Origin: an uncultured Coprococcus sp.
GTDB taxonomy: Bacteria; Bacillota; Clostridia; Lachnospirales; Lachnospiraceae
Direction: 5' to 3'
DNA length: 17,403 nt
Assembly: GCA_900548315.1 (NCBI GenBank)
Contig: URJU01000025.1
Coordinates: 1-17,403 of the forward strand
A model generated the notes under the pieces. It saw only the letters and a list, made by a program, of their open reading frames with translations, was not told the DNA's origin and ran no database searches. How positions within the stretch are numbered: the first letter of the stretch is position 1; every line of letters begins with the position of its first letter. Positions 1-6,926 of the stretch are shown piece by piece. The position numbers were made by a program, and so were the translations under genes.

Positions 1-43
1 TTACTACGCGTCTCGTGGGCTCGGAGATGTGTATAAGAGACAG
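1..43 (+). other. Untrimmed Nextera sequencing adapter (artefact)
   Basis: Bases 10-43 are the Illumina Nextera read-2/i7 adapter, and bases 25-43 are exactly the 19-bp Tn5 mosaic end AGATGTGTATAAGAGACAG. The preceding TACTACGC (2-9) sits where an i7 index would be. From memory it matches the adapter-strand form of Nextera XT index N719, which has not been looked up. This is library DNA rather than genome, so genomic sequence starts at about base 44. Any open frame that crosses base 43, such as one from base 29, is artificial. Confidence 0.97.
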
Positions 44-257
44 ATTATATGCCGTGCCACATGTCAAATTCAACTTAATATACATTCAACATGCTTAATT
101 AAAAGTAAGACTTCTTACAATTCGATCGGGGACGGAGGGGACAGGTACCTCCGTCCCCACATCGCCGGGGGGGTCAGGCACCTCCGTCCCCTCCGTCCCC
201 CACATCATAATCAATTTAATTTTAAGGTTCAATTGGGAGATTCTTTAAGAAAACATT
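44..257. other. Gene-free contig end
   Basis: No credible coding region is seen in either strand. The stretch is A/T-rich, apart from a G/C-rich repeat at 128-201. It lies downstream of the fructokinase terminator, so on the genome it is probably an intergenic region cut by the contig end. Confidence 0.7.
128..201. repeat. REP-like G/C-rich inverted and direct repeat
   Basis: GGGGACGGAGG (128-138) is perfectly complementary to CCTCCGTCCCC (148-158), with a loop that includes half of the palindrome GGTACC. The ACCTCCGTCCCC arm recurs at 180-191 and again in part as CTCCGTCCCC at 191-200. Each array is followed by CCCACATC. Repeats of the GGGGACGGAGG/CCTCCGTCCCC type are dispersed in many bacterial genomes, and some are associated with REP-associated IS200-like tyrosine transposases (RAYTs). 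No transposase is present here, so that link is inference. Confidence 0.7.
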
Positions 258-285
258 AAAAAAGGGGCTGGATCACTCCAGCCCC
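258..285 (-). terminator. Rho-independent terminator of the fructoside operon
   Basis: GGGGCTGGA (264-272) pairs perfectly with TCCAGCCCC (277-285) around a 4-base loop. Read on the minus strand the hairpin is followed by six T (258-263). It lies about 40 bases beyond the fructokinase stop codon and closes the five-gene operon. Confidence 0.93.
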
Positions 286-324
286 AAGGTTTAAGGGAAA
301 TGTTTTATGTGAAATTTTTAATAC

Positions 325-1290
325 CTATTTTAATGTGAGTCTTTCCATTGCCTCACTCTCTTCCGGAATCGATCTGAGTCCTCCGCGCTTTTCAACGCAC
401 AGGCTCGCCACCGCATTTCCATATCTTGCATACTCTGCAAGCTCATCTATACTGAATTCCTCCAGTCTCTTGTCCGCTCTGATGAGCTGCGATACAAATG
501 CTCCCCAGAATGAATCTCCAGCCCCCGTCGTATCCACCACATGACTGGCAAATCCGGGAACTCTTCTGCTGCCATCCCTGCTGCATATCAGCACACCCTC
601 ACTTCCCAGGGTTACCGCAACAAGTCTGACACCTCTTCCCAAAAGATACTCTGCCGCCTCCTCCGGATTGGCAAATGGTGTGAGTAGCGCTGTCTCCTCG
701 TCCGAAAGCTTCATTATATCTACGAACGGAAGAATACTCTTCATCCTCTCCATCGCATTTTCTCTGCCGTCCCACAGCGGTGCTCTGTAATTTGGATCAT
801 ACGATATAACCGCACCGTATTTTTTTGCCTCCTTCACCGCCTGGAATGTAGTTGTCCTCGCCGGTTCATCCGTAAGTGACAGCGAACCTATATGGAACAC
901 CTTTGTATCCCTGATCAGCTCAGTATCAATCTCCTTGTAGCAGAGCATTGTATCCGCCCCCGGCTTTCTGGCAAATGAGAATTCACGTTCTCCGTTCTCA
1001 TCCAGAGTGACAAATGCCAATGTGGTAAATACCGTATCATCAACTACTATACCTTTCGTCTCTATTCCAGCCTGTTTTGCGGTCTCGATCAGGAAATTAC
1101 CGTGCATATCATCTCCGACCTTACCTATGAAGGCAGTCTTAAGACCAGCTTTACCGGCCGCCGTGAGCATATTCACTGGAGCACCTCCGGGATTCTGTTC
1201 GAAAAGTTTCATCCCGGAATCAGTGTTTCCGGCAGGTGTAAAGTCTATCAGGAATTCGCCAAGTGCCACAACATCATATTTCTTTTCCAT
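325..1290 (-). CDS. scrK: PfkB-family fructokinase
   Basis: This is a cytoplasmic ATP-dependent sugar kinase of the ribokinase/PfkB family, predicted to phosphorylate the fructose released by the GH32 enzyme encoded just upstream. At 321 residues it has the normal family length. Visible motifs are the N-terminal glycine pair in NPGGAPVNM (residues 33-41), which packs on the sugar, and the C-terminal signature DTTGAGDSFWGAF (253-265), which holds the anion hole and the catalytic base Asp259. Start choice: AAGGAGG (1298-1304) lies 7 bases before the ATG. The gene is last in the operon, 21 bases after GH32, and is followed by a strong terminator. Fructose rather than another hexose is inferred from the GH32 neighbour. 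2-keto-3-deoxygluconate or ribose kinase activity cannot be excluded from sequence alone. Confidence 0.9.
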   Translation of the reverse strand: MEKKYDVVALGEFLIDFTPAGNTDSGMKLFEQNPGGAPVNMLTAAGKAGLKTAFIGKVGDDMHGNFLIETAKQAGIETKGIVVDDTVFTTLAFVTLDENGEREFSFARKPGADTMLCYKEIDTELIRDTKVFHIGSLSLTDEPARTTTFQAVKEAKKYGAVISYDPNYRAPLWDGRENAMERMKSILPFVDIMKLSDEETALLTPFANPEEAAEYLLGRGVRLVAVTLGSEGVLICSRDGSRRVPGFASHVVDTTGAGDSFWGAFVSQLIRADKRLEEFSIDELAEYARYGNAVASLCVEKRGGLRSIPEESEAMERLTLK

Positions 1291-1311
1291 GTTGGATCCT
1301 CCTTGTGAATT

Positions 1312-2790
1312 TTACTTTCCTGTGATCTCTATGTCATAGAATTCTACTCTGGCATCCTGTGCCAAAAGTCCCGTCTCAAACTCAGGCTTTGCATAGATCC
1401 TGTATGTGAAAGCAACCTGCTCTCCGACAAATACCTCCACCATATCATGGTCAACTATGATCTTCACATCTATCTCGCTGCCCTCTGTTATATCAAATGT
1501 CTTTTCACACACTCTGACGCCATCAGGACCCGGCTCAGTTGCCGGAGGTACAGCCTGACAGGACTGAACCCAGAACGGATCAACTCCCATAGGAAGATTT
1601 ACCAGTGACACTCTCTGCATAGCCACATCGAACTCAAGGAGCAGACATCCGCTTGCCTCTTTATCTGACTTGAGCAGTATGCCGAAATGGTCATACACCT
1701 CTCTAGGCATGATCTTGCACTTCAACATATAGCTCTCCTCGCTGTGTCCAAGGAAACCATATGTACATGTACTGACTGAATCCATCTCAACCAGTCTGTC
1801 TCCGTGGAGCTCTGCATTTCCAAGAACCGGGATGTAATTCCAATCTACATGTTTCTCAAATACATGCTCATATTCCTTTGGAAGTTTTACATCAAGCCCG
1901 CCATCTGCTGTGGCAACAACCTCATGTGGCACACAGAATGTTCCGCCCCAGTACCATTCGCCTCTGTCACTTCTGTCTGCTCTGTCATGAGCCCAGCCGA
2001 AGTAGAAGCGTCTGCCGTCATCATCCTGCATGGACTTGGCTGCGTAGAATCTTCTTCCGCCTATGCCATCCTTCTTTGGCTTTCTCCAAGGTCCAAATGG
2101 GGACTTTGCTACTCTGTATATTGTGTTTACATATTCTGAGAATCGTGAGTATGAGAGATACCAGTTGTCTCCCATCTTGTACATCTCAGGGCACTCAGGA
2201 CAGTTTGTGTGTCCCGGTGAATATATCGGTCCGTAATATTCCCAGTTGACAAGATCCTTTGATCTGTAGAGAACTATACAGCCCCTTCTGGTTATCGGCA
2301 TATCCAGTCTTCTAGCTGAAATGAGGATCCAGTAACATTTGTCCTCCTCATTATAGAAGACATATGGATCTCTCCAGTCAAGTTTCTCGTAAAGCTCTAT
2401 CATAGGTGTGATGACTGGATTGGCAGCATCCTTCACCCATGTGATTCCATCCTCACTTGTTGCATGACATATGGTCTGCTGATACTCTGCGGTGAGGCAG
2501 TAGCCTGTATAGAATGCATGGTATTTGCCCTCGCCGTATATAACTGAGCCTGTCCACACTCCTGATGCATCCGGCTCGTCGCCCTCGCCCGGATAGAGTG
2601 CTGTAGGAAGCTCCTCCCAGTGTACCAGATCCTCTGATACACTGTGGCTCCATGTGGTTCTGAGTCTTGCCGGGTACACTGTTGTTCCCGGAGGGGAAGT
2701 CAATGAGAATATATGATATTTGCCCTCGTGGTAGAAAGGTATTGCATCTCCCGTGGAATCCGCGAAGGACATCTTTCTAAAAATCTCCAT
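1312..2790 (-). CDS. Divergent GH32 family glycoside hydrolase (fructosidase)
   Basis: This 492-residue enzyme has a five-bladed propeller (about 10-300) and a C-terminal beta-sandwich (about 340-492) typical of GH32. The RDP motif is present (R140-D141-P142, transition-state stabiliser). The acid/base motif is ECP (E199-C200-P201), and VWTGS (78-82) fits the usual SGS-like blade. The usual nucleophile motif NDPNG is absent. Instead STGDAIPFYHEGKYH puts Asp15 in the expected place with a one-residue gap, so this is a divergent member. There is no signal peptide, so the enzyme acts in the cytoplasm on an imported fructoside. A GGA-containing ribosome site (AAAGGA) lies about 8 bases before the ATG. 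The kinase gene follows after 21 bases. Sucrose, sucrose phosphate or a short fructan are possible substrates, and the sequence does not decide among them. Confidence 0.85.
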   Translation of the reverse strand: MEIFRKMSFADSTGDAIPFYHEGKYHIFSLTSPPGTTVYPARLRTTWSHSVSEDLVHWEELPTALYPGEGDEPDASGVWTGSVIYGEGKYHAFYTGYCLTAEYQQTICHATSEDGITWVKDAANPVITPMIELYEKLDWRDPYVFYNEEDKCYWILISARRLDMPITRRGCIVLYRSKDLVNWEYYGPIYSPGHTNCPECPEMYKMGDNWYLSYSRFSEYVNTIYRVAKSPFGPWRKPKKDGIGGRRFYAAKSMQDDDGRRFYFGWAHDRADRSDRGEWYWGGTFCVPHEVVATADGGLDVKLPKEYEHVFEKHVDWNYIPVLGNAELHGDRLVEMDSVSTCTYGFLGHSEESYMLKCKIMPREVYDHFGILLKSDKEASGCLLLEFDVAMQRVSLVNLPMGVDPFWVQSCQAVPPATEPGPDGVRVCEKTFDITEGSEIDVKIIVDHDMVEVFVGEQVAFTYRIYAKPEFETGLLAQDARVEFYDIEITGK

Positions 2791-2809
2791 ATTACTAATC
2801 CTTTCTATT

Positions 2810-2845
2810 GCTAAATTTGCTAAATTTGTTGAATATGTTAAATCG
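2810..2845. repeat. Imperfect 9-base tandem repeat in the GH32 leader
   Basis: GCTAAATTT occurs twice in tandem (2810-2818 and 2819-2827). It is followed by related units GTTGAATAT and GTTAAATCG. The repeat fills much of the 85-base gap between permease and GH32, just upstream of the GH32 ribosome site, and makes a very A/U-rich, unstructured leader. No terminator is visible in this gap. Confidence 0.6.
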
Positions 2846-2875
2846 TTGATTGCCCGATATTTCTATCATAACCAA

Positions 2876-3907
2876 CTAGTTTGATGCCAGTTTCTTCTTC
2901 TTGAGAAGTTCAAGCTTGCCCTTCTGTCCGTCAAGGAGTACCGCACATGCGATGATAAGACCCTTGATGATGAGCTGCCAGTATGATGACACTCCTATAA
3001 GGTTAAGTCCATTTGAGATGATTCCGATGACCATGGCACCAAATACTGTTCCGCTGATTCTTCCCTTACCACCTGTCATGGATGTTCCACCAAGTACGCA
3101 GGCTGCGATGGCATCAAGCTCATATCCGCTGCCGACTGAAGGCTGTCCTGAGTACATTCTTGAACAAAGTACAAGTCCTGCAAATGCTGAGAGAAGTCCT
3201 GATATTGTAAATACTATGATCTCTATCTTCTTGATAGGTACACCTGAGAGTCTTGCAGCCTCACGGTTACCACCTATCGCATATATATATGTTCCGAATT
3301 TTGTCTTGCTGAGGATAAAACTGAATAATATGATGAGCACTACCATGTACACTACAGGAAGTGGGATCACATTGAACAGGTATCCTGTTCCGATCTCGAT
3401 GAAGAGCTTATTAGTAATACGTGTTGACTGTCCACCTGTGTAGACATAAGCTATACCACTTGCTATGTTCATCATGGCCATTGTGATGATGAATGCAGGC
3501 ACCTTGAAGTTAGCAACTATAAAACCACTTATAAAGCCCGCTGCTGTGCCAACCAGAAGTCCTGCTACTATTGCAACTCCGAGAGGGAGTCCCTGGTTAA
3601 CTATAAATCCTACTGTCAGAGTTCCCGACATGGCTACTATCGATCCAACGGACAAGTCGATGTGTCCGAGTATGATTATCAGTGTCATTCCAAGTGCTAT
3701 GTAGGTATTGATAGATATCTGTCTAAGCACTGATATGATGTTGTTGGTTGTGAGGAATTTGTCTGTGGCAAGTGCTACCGCCACACACATGATTATCAAA
3801 ACCACTATGATTCCTATGTTGCCCTTGACTATGGATGTCAGGGGATTGTTCTTCAATATAGAAGTTGCTTTTGAATTCTTCTTTATCTCCTTATTTGTCT
3901 CGCCCAT
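2876..3907 (-). CDS. Ribose-type sugar ABC transporter permease (RbsC-like)
   Basis: This 343-residue protein has a long cytosolic N-terminus (about 35 residues) followed by roughly eight to ten hydrophobic segments, as in the RbsC/XylH permease family (BPD_transp_2). The cytoplasmic loop EAARLSGVPIKKIE matches the conserved coupling region of this family. It would form the membrane channel, working with the ATPase encoded upstream and the lipoprotein binding protein. The ATPase stop codon ends one base before this ATG, and GGAGGT lies about 10 bases upstream inside the ATPase gene, so the two are translationally coupled. The family imports monosaccharides (ribose, galactose, xylose, fructose). 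Import of a fructoside is inferred from the GH32 and kinase genes that follow. Confidence 0.92.
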   Translation of the reverse strand: MGETNKEIKKNSKATSILKNNPLTSIVKGNIGIIVVLIIMCVAVALATDKFLTTNNIISVLRQISINTYIALGMTLIIILGHIDLSVGSIVAMSGTLTVGFIVNQGLPLGVAIVAGLLVGTAAGFISGFIVANFKVPAFIITMAMMNIASGIAYVYTGGQSTRITNKLFIEIGTGYLFNVIPLPVVYMVVLIILFSFILSKTKFGTYIYAIGGNREAARLSGVPIKKIEIIVFTISGLLSAFAGLVLCSRMYSGQPSVGSGYELDAIAACVLGGTSMTGGKGRISGTVFGAMVIGIISNGLNLIGVSSYWQLIIKGLIIACAVLLDGQKGKLELLKKKKLASN

Positions 3908-3908
3908 A

Positions 3909-5408
3909 TTATTCGATACCTCCTGCAGCGTATTTCATTATCTCTTCCTGTGAAAGCTCGTCCTTTGACAGTTTCTTAACAAGTCTTCCGGCTCTCACAA
4001 CACACACGTTATCGCACATGTTGATGATCTCAGGAAGCTCACTGGATACCATGATTATCGCTATGCCTTCCTTTGCCAGTTCGTTGATTACTGTATATAT
4101 CTCAAACTTTGCATTTACGTCAACACCTCTGGTTGGCTCATCCAGAATGAGCACATCAGGCTTGGTTGCAAGCCATTTGCCCAGAACCACCTTCTGCTGG
4201 TTTCCGCCAGACAGGCTGCCCGCCTCAATCTCAGGCGATGCCGCCTTTATCCTCAGTCTCTGTGAATAATGGTCAATTACCTCGCCTCGTTTTCTCTCAC
4301 TTATAGCGATTCCATTCATATAGAATCTGAGGGATGAAAGTGTAAGGTTGAATGCCACGCTGTTGCCAAGTACAAGGCCCTGTTTCTTTCTGTCCTCTGG
4401 GACCAGTGCTATGCCTGCCTTGATAGCCTGCATTGGATTCTTGAAGTGAACCGGCTTTCCTCCGAGTATCACCTCTCCCGATGTGAGCCGTGTTGCGCCA
4501 AATATCGCCTCCATGATCTCACTTCGTCCGGCACCTACCAGACCTGAGAATCCCAGGATCTCGCCCTTATGTACTGAAAAACTTATATCTTCAAAGACAC
4601 CTGTCTGAGAAAGATTCTTTACCTCCAGAGCTGTCTCCGCTTTGTCCATGTCACAGTAATCTCTGGCATAGAAGCTCTCCAGATCTCTTCCTACCATCAT
4701 TGCCACCAGCTCGTTCGGGTTGGTCTCAGATGTCTTTTTTGTTCCTACGTATGCACCATCCCTGATGACGGTAACTCTGTCAGATATTCTGAAGAGCTCC
4801 TCCATTCTGTGGGAGATGTAGATTATACTTACCTTTTTCTTTCTGAGATTTTCAATAATCTCAAATAACTGCTCAACCTCCTCATTTGAAAGAGATGAGG
4901 TTGGCTCATCCATAACTATTATCTTGCCGTTGAATGAGACCGCCTTGACGATCTCCACCATCTGCTGCTGTGCGATGGTCAGATTTTCTACTATCGTGTC
5001 TGCCTTTATATTCACACCGAGGGATGATATCATCTCCTCTGCTCTTCTGTTCATCTCTGCAAAGTCCAATGTTCCAAGCTTTGTCCTTATCTCTCTGCCG
5101 AGAAACAGGTTCTGTGCCACCGAAAGATATGGAACAAGTACGATTTCCTGATGTATTATTCCTATACCATTCTCTCTGGCGGCCGGAACTCCGTTGATCT
5201 TGACCTCCTTGCCATTTACCTTGATGATTCCGCTGTCGGGCTGGTAAATTCCGCCGAGGACCTTGATCAGTGTGGACTTTCCTGCACCATTCTCACCGAG
5301 CAGTGCGTGCACCTCTCCCAGTTCAAGGGAAAAGTCGATGCCACTTAAAGCATATATTCCGGAGAAGCTTTTCTTTATCCCTATCATTTCCAGAACTGTC
5401 TGTCCCAT
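3909..5408 (-). CDS. Ribose-type sugar ABC transporter tandem ATPase (RbsA/MglA-like)
   Basis: This 499-residue protein has two nucleotide-binding domains in tandem, the normal size for the family. The first half has a complete Walker A GENGAGKST (38-46), the family variant signature LTIAQQQ (143-149), Walker B IIVMDEPT (163-170) and switch His200. The second half has a degenerate Walker A (GLVGAGRSE, 289-297), a canonical LSGGNQQ (399-405), Walker B VLILDEPT (419-426), and Ser in place of the switch histidine (455-457). This asymmetry is usual for RbsA/MglA proteins, in which only one site is fully catalytic. GGAGGT lies about 7 bases before the ATG. A 174-base gap with a hairpin separates it from the binding protein gene, while the permease gene begins one base after its stop. 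Confidence 0.95.
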   Translation of the reverse strand: MGQTVLEMIGIKKSFSGIYALSGIDFSLELGEVHALLGENGAGKSTLIKVLGGIYQPDSGIIKVNGKEVKINGVPAARENGIGIIHQEIVLVPYLSVAQNLFLGREIRTKLGTLDFAEMNRRAEEMISSLGVNIKADTIVENLTIAQQQMVEIVKAVSFNGKIIVMDEPTSSLSNEEVEQLFEIIENLRKKKVSIIYISHRMEELFRISDRVTVIRDGAYVGTKKTSETNPNELVAMMVGRDLESFYARDYCDMDKAETALEVKNLSQTGVFEDISFSVHKGEILGFSGLVGAGRSEIMEAIFGATRLTSGEVILGGKPVHFKNPMQAIKAGIALVPEDRKKQGLVLGNSVAFNLTLSSLRFYMNGIAISERKRGEVIDHYSQRLRIKAASPEIEAGSLSGGNQQKVVLGKWLATKPDVLILDEPTRGVDVNAKFEIYTVINELAKEGIAIIMVSSELPEIINMCDNVCVVRAGRLVKKLSKDELSQEEIMKYAAGGIE

Positions 5409-5472
5409 ATTAAACCTCCAAGTTTCTATATCAGATCATTTGTTGTCTTGCTGTCATTTTTCGGGATTACGG

Positions 5473-5493
5473 CCGGAGATCTCAGATCCCCGG
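5473..5493 (-). other. Intercistronic hairpin between binding protein and ATPase genes
   Basis: On the minus strand CCGGGGATC pairs with GATCTCCGG around a 3-base loop, with one G-U pair. No T-run follows, so it is not a standard terminator. In this position such hairpins often protect the 3' end of the binding-protein mRNA, which is needed in excess over ATPase and permease. That role is inference. Confidence 0.6.
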
Positions 5494-5582
5494 TCTCTCC
5501 CGTGTTATATACATCTACATTGTGTCATATCTGCCAATTCCGGGTTCAGCTCCTCACTATTATTTCTGGAGCCGGTCCGGCT

Positions 5583-6599
5583 TTACTGCCAGTCGTTAAC
5601 TGTCTTTTCAGCCTCATCCTTGAGTACAAGGTGTGAATCAAGATATACCTTCTTCTCGTCGATGGTCGTATCTCCGCCTACATACTTCTGTGCTGCGTTG
5701 AATGCATACTCTGCAATCTGTACAGGAACCTGACATGCAACTGCTGTGAACTCACCGTCAATGAGTGCCTGCTTGCCATCTGGTGAAGCATCGATACTGT
5801 ACACACCGATCTTACCAGTCTTATTTGCTGCCTTAACTGCTGCTGCAGCGCCGAGTGCTGATGGATCATTGATGCAGAAGAATGCCTGAAGATCTGTGTT
5901 TGCTGTGATGATATCCTCTGCAAGGCTCATTGATGCGTCAAGTGCTGCCTCTCCATCCTGCTGTGCCACGATATTGAACTTGTCCTTGTTGTCACCGAGT
6001 CCGTCGAGGAAACCATTTACACGATCTACACAGCTCTCATTTGATGGAAAGTCAAGGATCGCAATGTCTGCTCCATCCGGATAATCCTTAGCCATCTGCT
6101 CACCTACAAGCTGTCCTGCCATGTATGCATTTGTTCCAACGAACTGTGTTATAAAGTTCTCTATGTCATCCTCGATAACTGCTGTATCTACATTGAAGAT
6201 TGGGATTCCTGCATCTTTGATCTCTGCAAGACCAGATGTGATACCTGCTGAATCAACCGGGATGATGAACACTGCATCGTATCCACTGTTTGCCACGTCT
6301 GATAACTGGCTGAGCTGTGTGTTCAGATCGTAGTCAGGATCAAGACATGTATATGATATTCCGTTCGCGTCACAGAGTTCCTTGAGCTTTGCATCTATTG
6401 AACTCTGGAATGTGTTGTTAAGTGTGTTTGTACAGAATGCAAATGACAGGTCGGATGACTTCGTGCTCTCCTGCTTTGTACCTGATTCAGATGAACCGCT
6501 GTCCGATGCGCCTCCTGCTCCTGATCCACAACCTGCCAGTAAACTAAGTGACATGCACAGGCATGCTCCAACTGCTAATAACTTCTTAATCTTTCTCAT
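5583..6599 (-). CDS. Sugar ABC transporter substrate-binding lipoprotein (RbsB-like)
   Basis: This is a 338-residue surface lipoprotein of the periplasmic-binding-protein type 1 family (Peripla_BP_4). The signal segment has KIKK followed by a hydrophobic stretch and the lipobox LLAGC, with Cys24 as the lipidated residue. A Gly/Ser-rich tether (25-48) leads to the folded domain. Features shared with RbsB-type proteins include YDAVFIIPVD (107-116) and IDASPDGKQAL near the C-terminal lobe. Start choice: the ATG at 6599 has GGAGGT 7 bases upstream, whereas the upstream ATG at 6629 has no ribosome site and would add ten residues in front of the lysine-rich signal. The gene is first in the operon and directly follows the operator region. 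The ligand is presumably fructose or a short fructoside, judged from context only. Confidence 0.92.
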   Translation of the reverse strand: MRKIKKLLAVGACLCMSLSLLAGCGSGAGGASDSGSSESGTKQESTKSSDLSFAFCTNTLNNTFQSSIDAKLKELCDANGISYTCLDPDYDLNTQLSQLSDVANSGYDAVFIIPVDSAGITSGLAEIKDAGIPIFNVDTAVIEDDIENFITQFVGTNAYMAGQLVGEQMAKDYPDGADIAILDFPSNESCVDRVNGFLDGLGDNKDKFNIVAQQDGEAALDASMSLAEDIITANTDLQAFFCINDPSALGAAAAVKAANKTGKIGVYSIDASPDGKQALIDGEFTAVACQVPVQIAEYAFNAAQKYVGGDTTIDEKKVYLDSHLVLKDEAEKTVNDWQ

Positions 6600-6606
6600 A
6601 ATTTTT

Positions 6607-6612
6607 ACCTCC
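6607..6612 (-). promoter_or_regulatory. Ribosome binding site that fixes the lipoprotein start
   Basis: GGAGGT on the minus strand, 7 bases before the ATG at 6599. The alternative ATG at 6629 has no such site, so the shorter product is preferred. Confidence 0.88.
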
Positions 6613-6661
6613 AATATCATATATTTCATTTTTGCTAACTCGTTGTCGAAAAACTGTTATT

Positions 6662-6669
6662 AACCGGTT
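6662..6669. promoter_or_regulatory. AACCGGTT palindrome, possible operator
   Basis: This perfect 8-base palindrome with a central CG lies just downstream of the predicted transcription start. LacI-family operators are commonly palindromes with a central CG, so this may be a second regulator site. A CcpA-type catabolite site is an alternative reading. Confidence 0.5.
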
Positions 6670-6671
6670 TT

Positions 6672-6683
6672 ATTTACGTAAAT
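6672..6683. promoter_or_regulatory. LacI-type operator candidate O1
   Basis: ATTTACGTAAAT is a perfect 12-base palindrome with a central CG, about 25-35 bases downstream of the predicted start of transcription. An 11-base part (TTTACGTAAAT) recurs exactly at 6832-6842. The adjacent gene encodes a LacI-type regulator, the obvious candidate to bind it. Confidence 0.72.
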
Positions 6684-6715
6684 TTATAACTGTTTTTCGT
6701 CCCTTGTATGATTAG

Positions 6716-6744
6716 ATGATATATCCTTTGTCTGTTATTGTCAA
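6716..6744 (-). promoter_or_regulatory. Sigma70-type promoter of the transport operon
   Basis: On the minus strand TTGACA (6739-6744, a perfect -35) is separated by 17 bases from TATCAT (6716-6721, five of six -10 bases). Transcription would start near 6709. The operator candidates O1 and AACCGGTT lie just downstream, and O2 lies upstream. Confidence 0.75.
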
Positions 6745-6831
6745 TAATTAGTGTTTTATTTATTGTTTATTCATCACTATGCACAAATAATATTCATTTG
6801 CATTATACGCTTCGCAGATTATTTATTATTT

Positions 6832-6841
6832 TTTACGTAAA
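6832..6841. promoter_or_regulatory. LacI-type operator candidate O2
   Basis: A second exact TTTACGTAAA palindrome, centred 159 bases from O1. That is about 15 turns of B-DNA, a spacing that would put both sites on the same face and suits a repression loop. It lies between the regulator terminator and the operon promoter. Confidence 0.68.
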
Positions 6842-6879
6842 TATTTGCATGATTGTTCCGAAGTCTTGTGTATAAACGC

Positions 6880-6921
6880 AAAAAATCCTCCAGAGAGTTA
6901 CATTTTTCTCTCTGGAGGATT
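6880..6921 (-). terminator. Rho-independent terminator of the regulator cluster
   Basis: A perfect 14-base stem pairs 6884-6897 with 6908-6921 around a 10-base loop. On the minus strand it runs into six T (6880-6885, partly within the stem base). It begins a few bases after the regulator stop codon and separates that cluster from the transport operon, which therefore needs its own promoter. Confidence 0.92.
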
Positions 6922-6926
6922 TCATA

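Larger units (their letters stand above)
6647..6699 (-). promoter_or_regulatory. Leader inverted repeat enclosing two operator-like palindromes
   Basis: Arms of 14 bases at 6647-6660 and 6686-6699 are complementary except for one central mismatch (CGAAAAAC-x-GTTAT). They enclose AACCGGTT and ATTTACGTAAAT. In the transport-operon transcript the arms would form a stem close to the 5' end. At DNA level they form an extended dyad. Which level matters cannot be told from sequence. Confidence 0.65.

Noticed and set aside
44..258. CRISPR array suggested by repeated CCTCCGTCCCC units
   Set aside because: Units are too short, spacing is irregular, there are only three copies and no spacer-sized gaps.
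29..259. Open frame of 76 codons on the plus strand
   Set aside because: It starts inside the adapter and runs through the G/C-rich repeat, with no ribosome site or recognisable protein features.
1804..2249. Plus-strand open frames inside GH32
   Set aside because: They are antisense to a gene with intact catalytic motifs and have no ribosome site.
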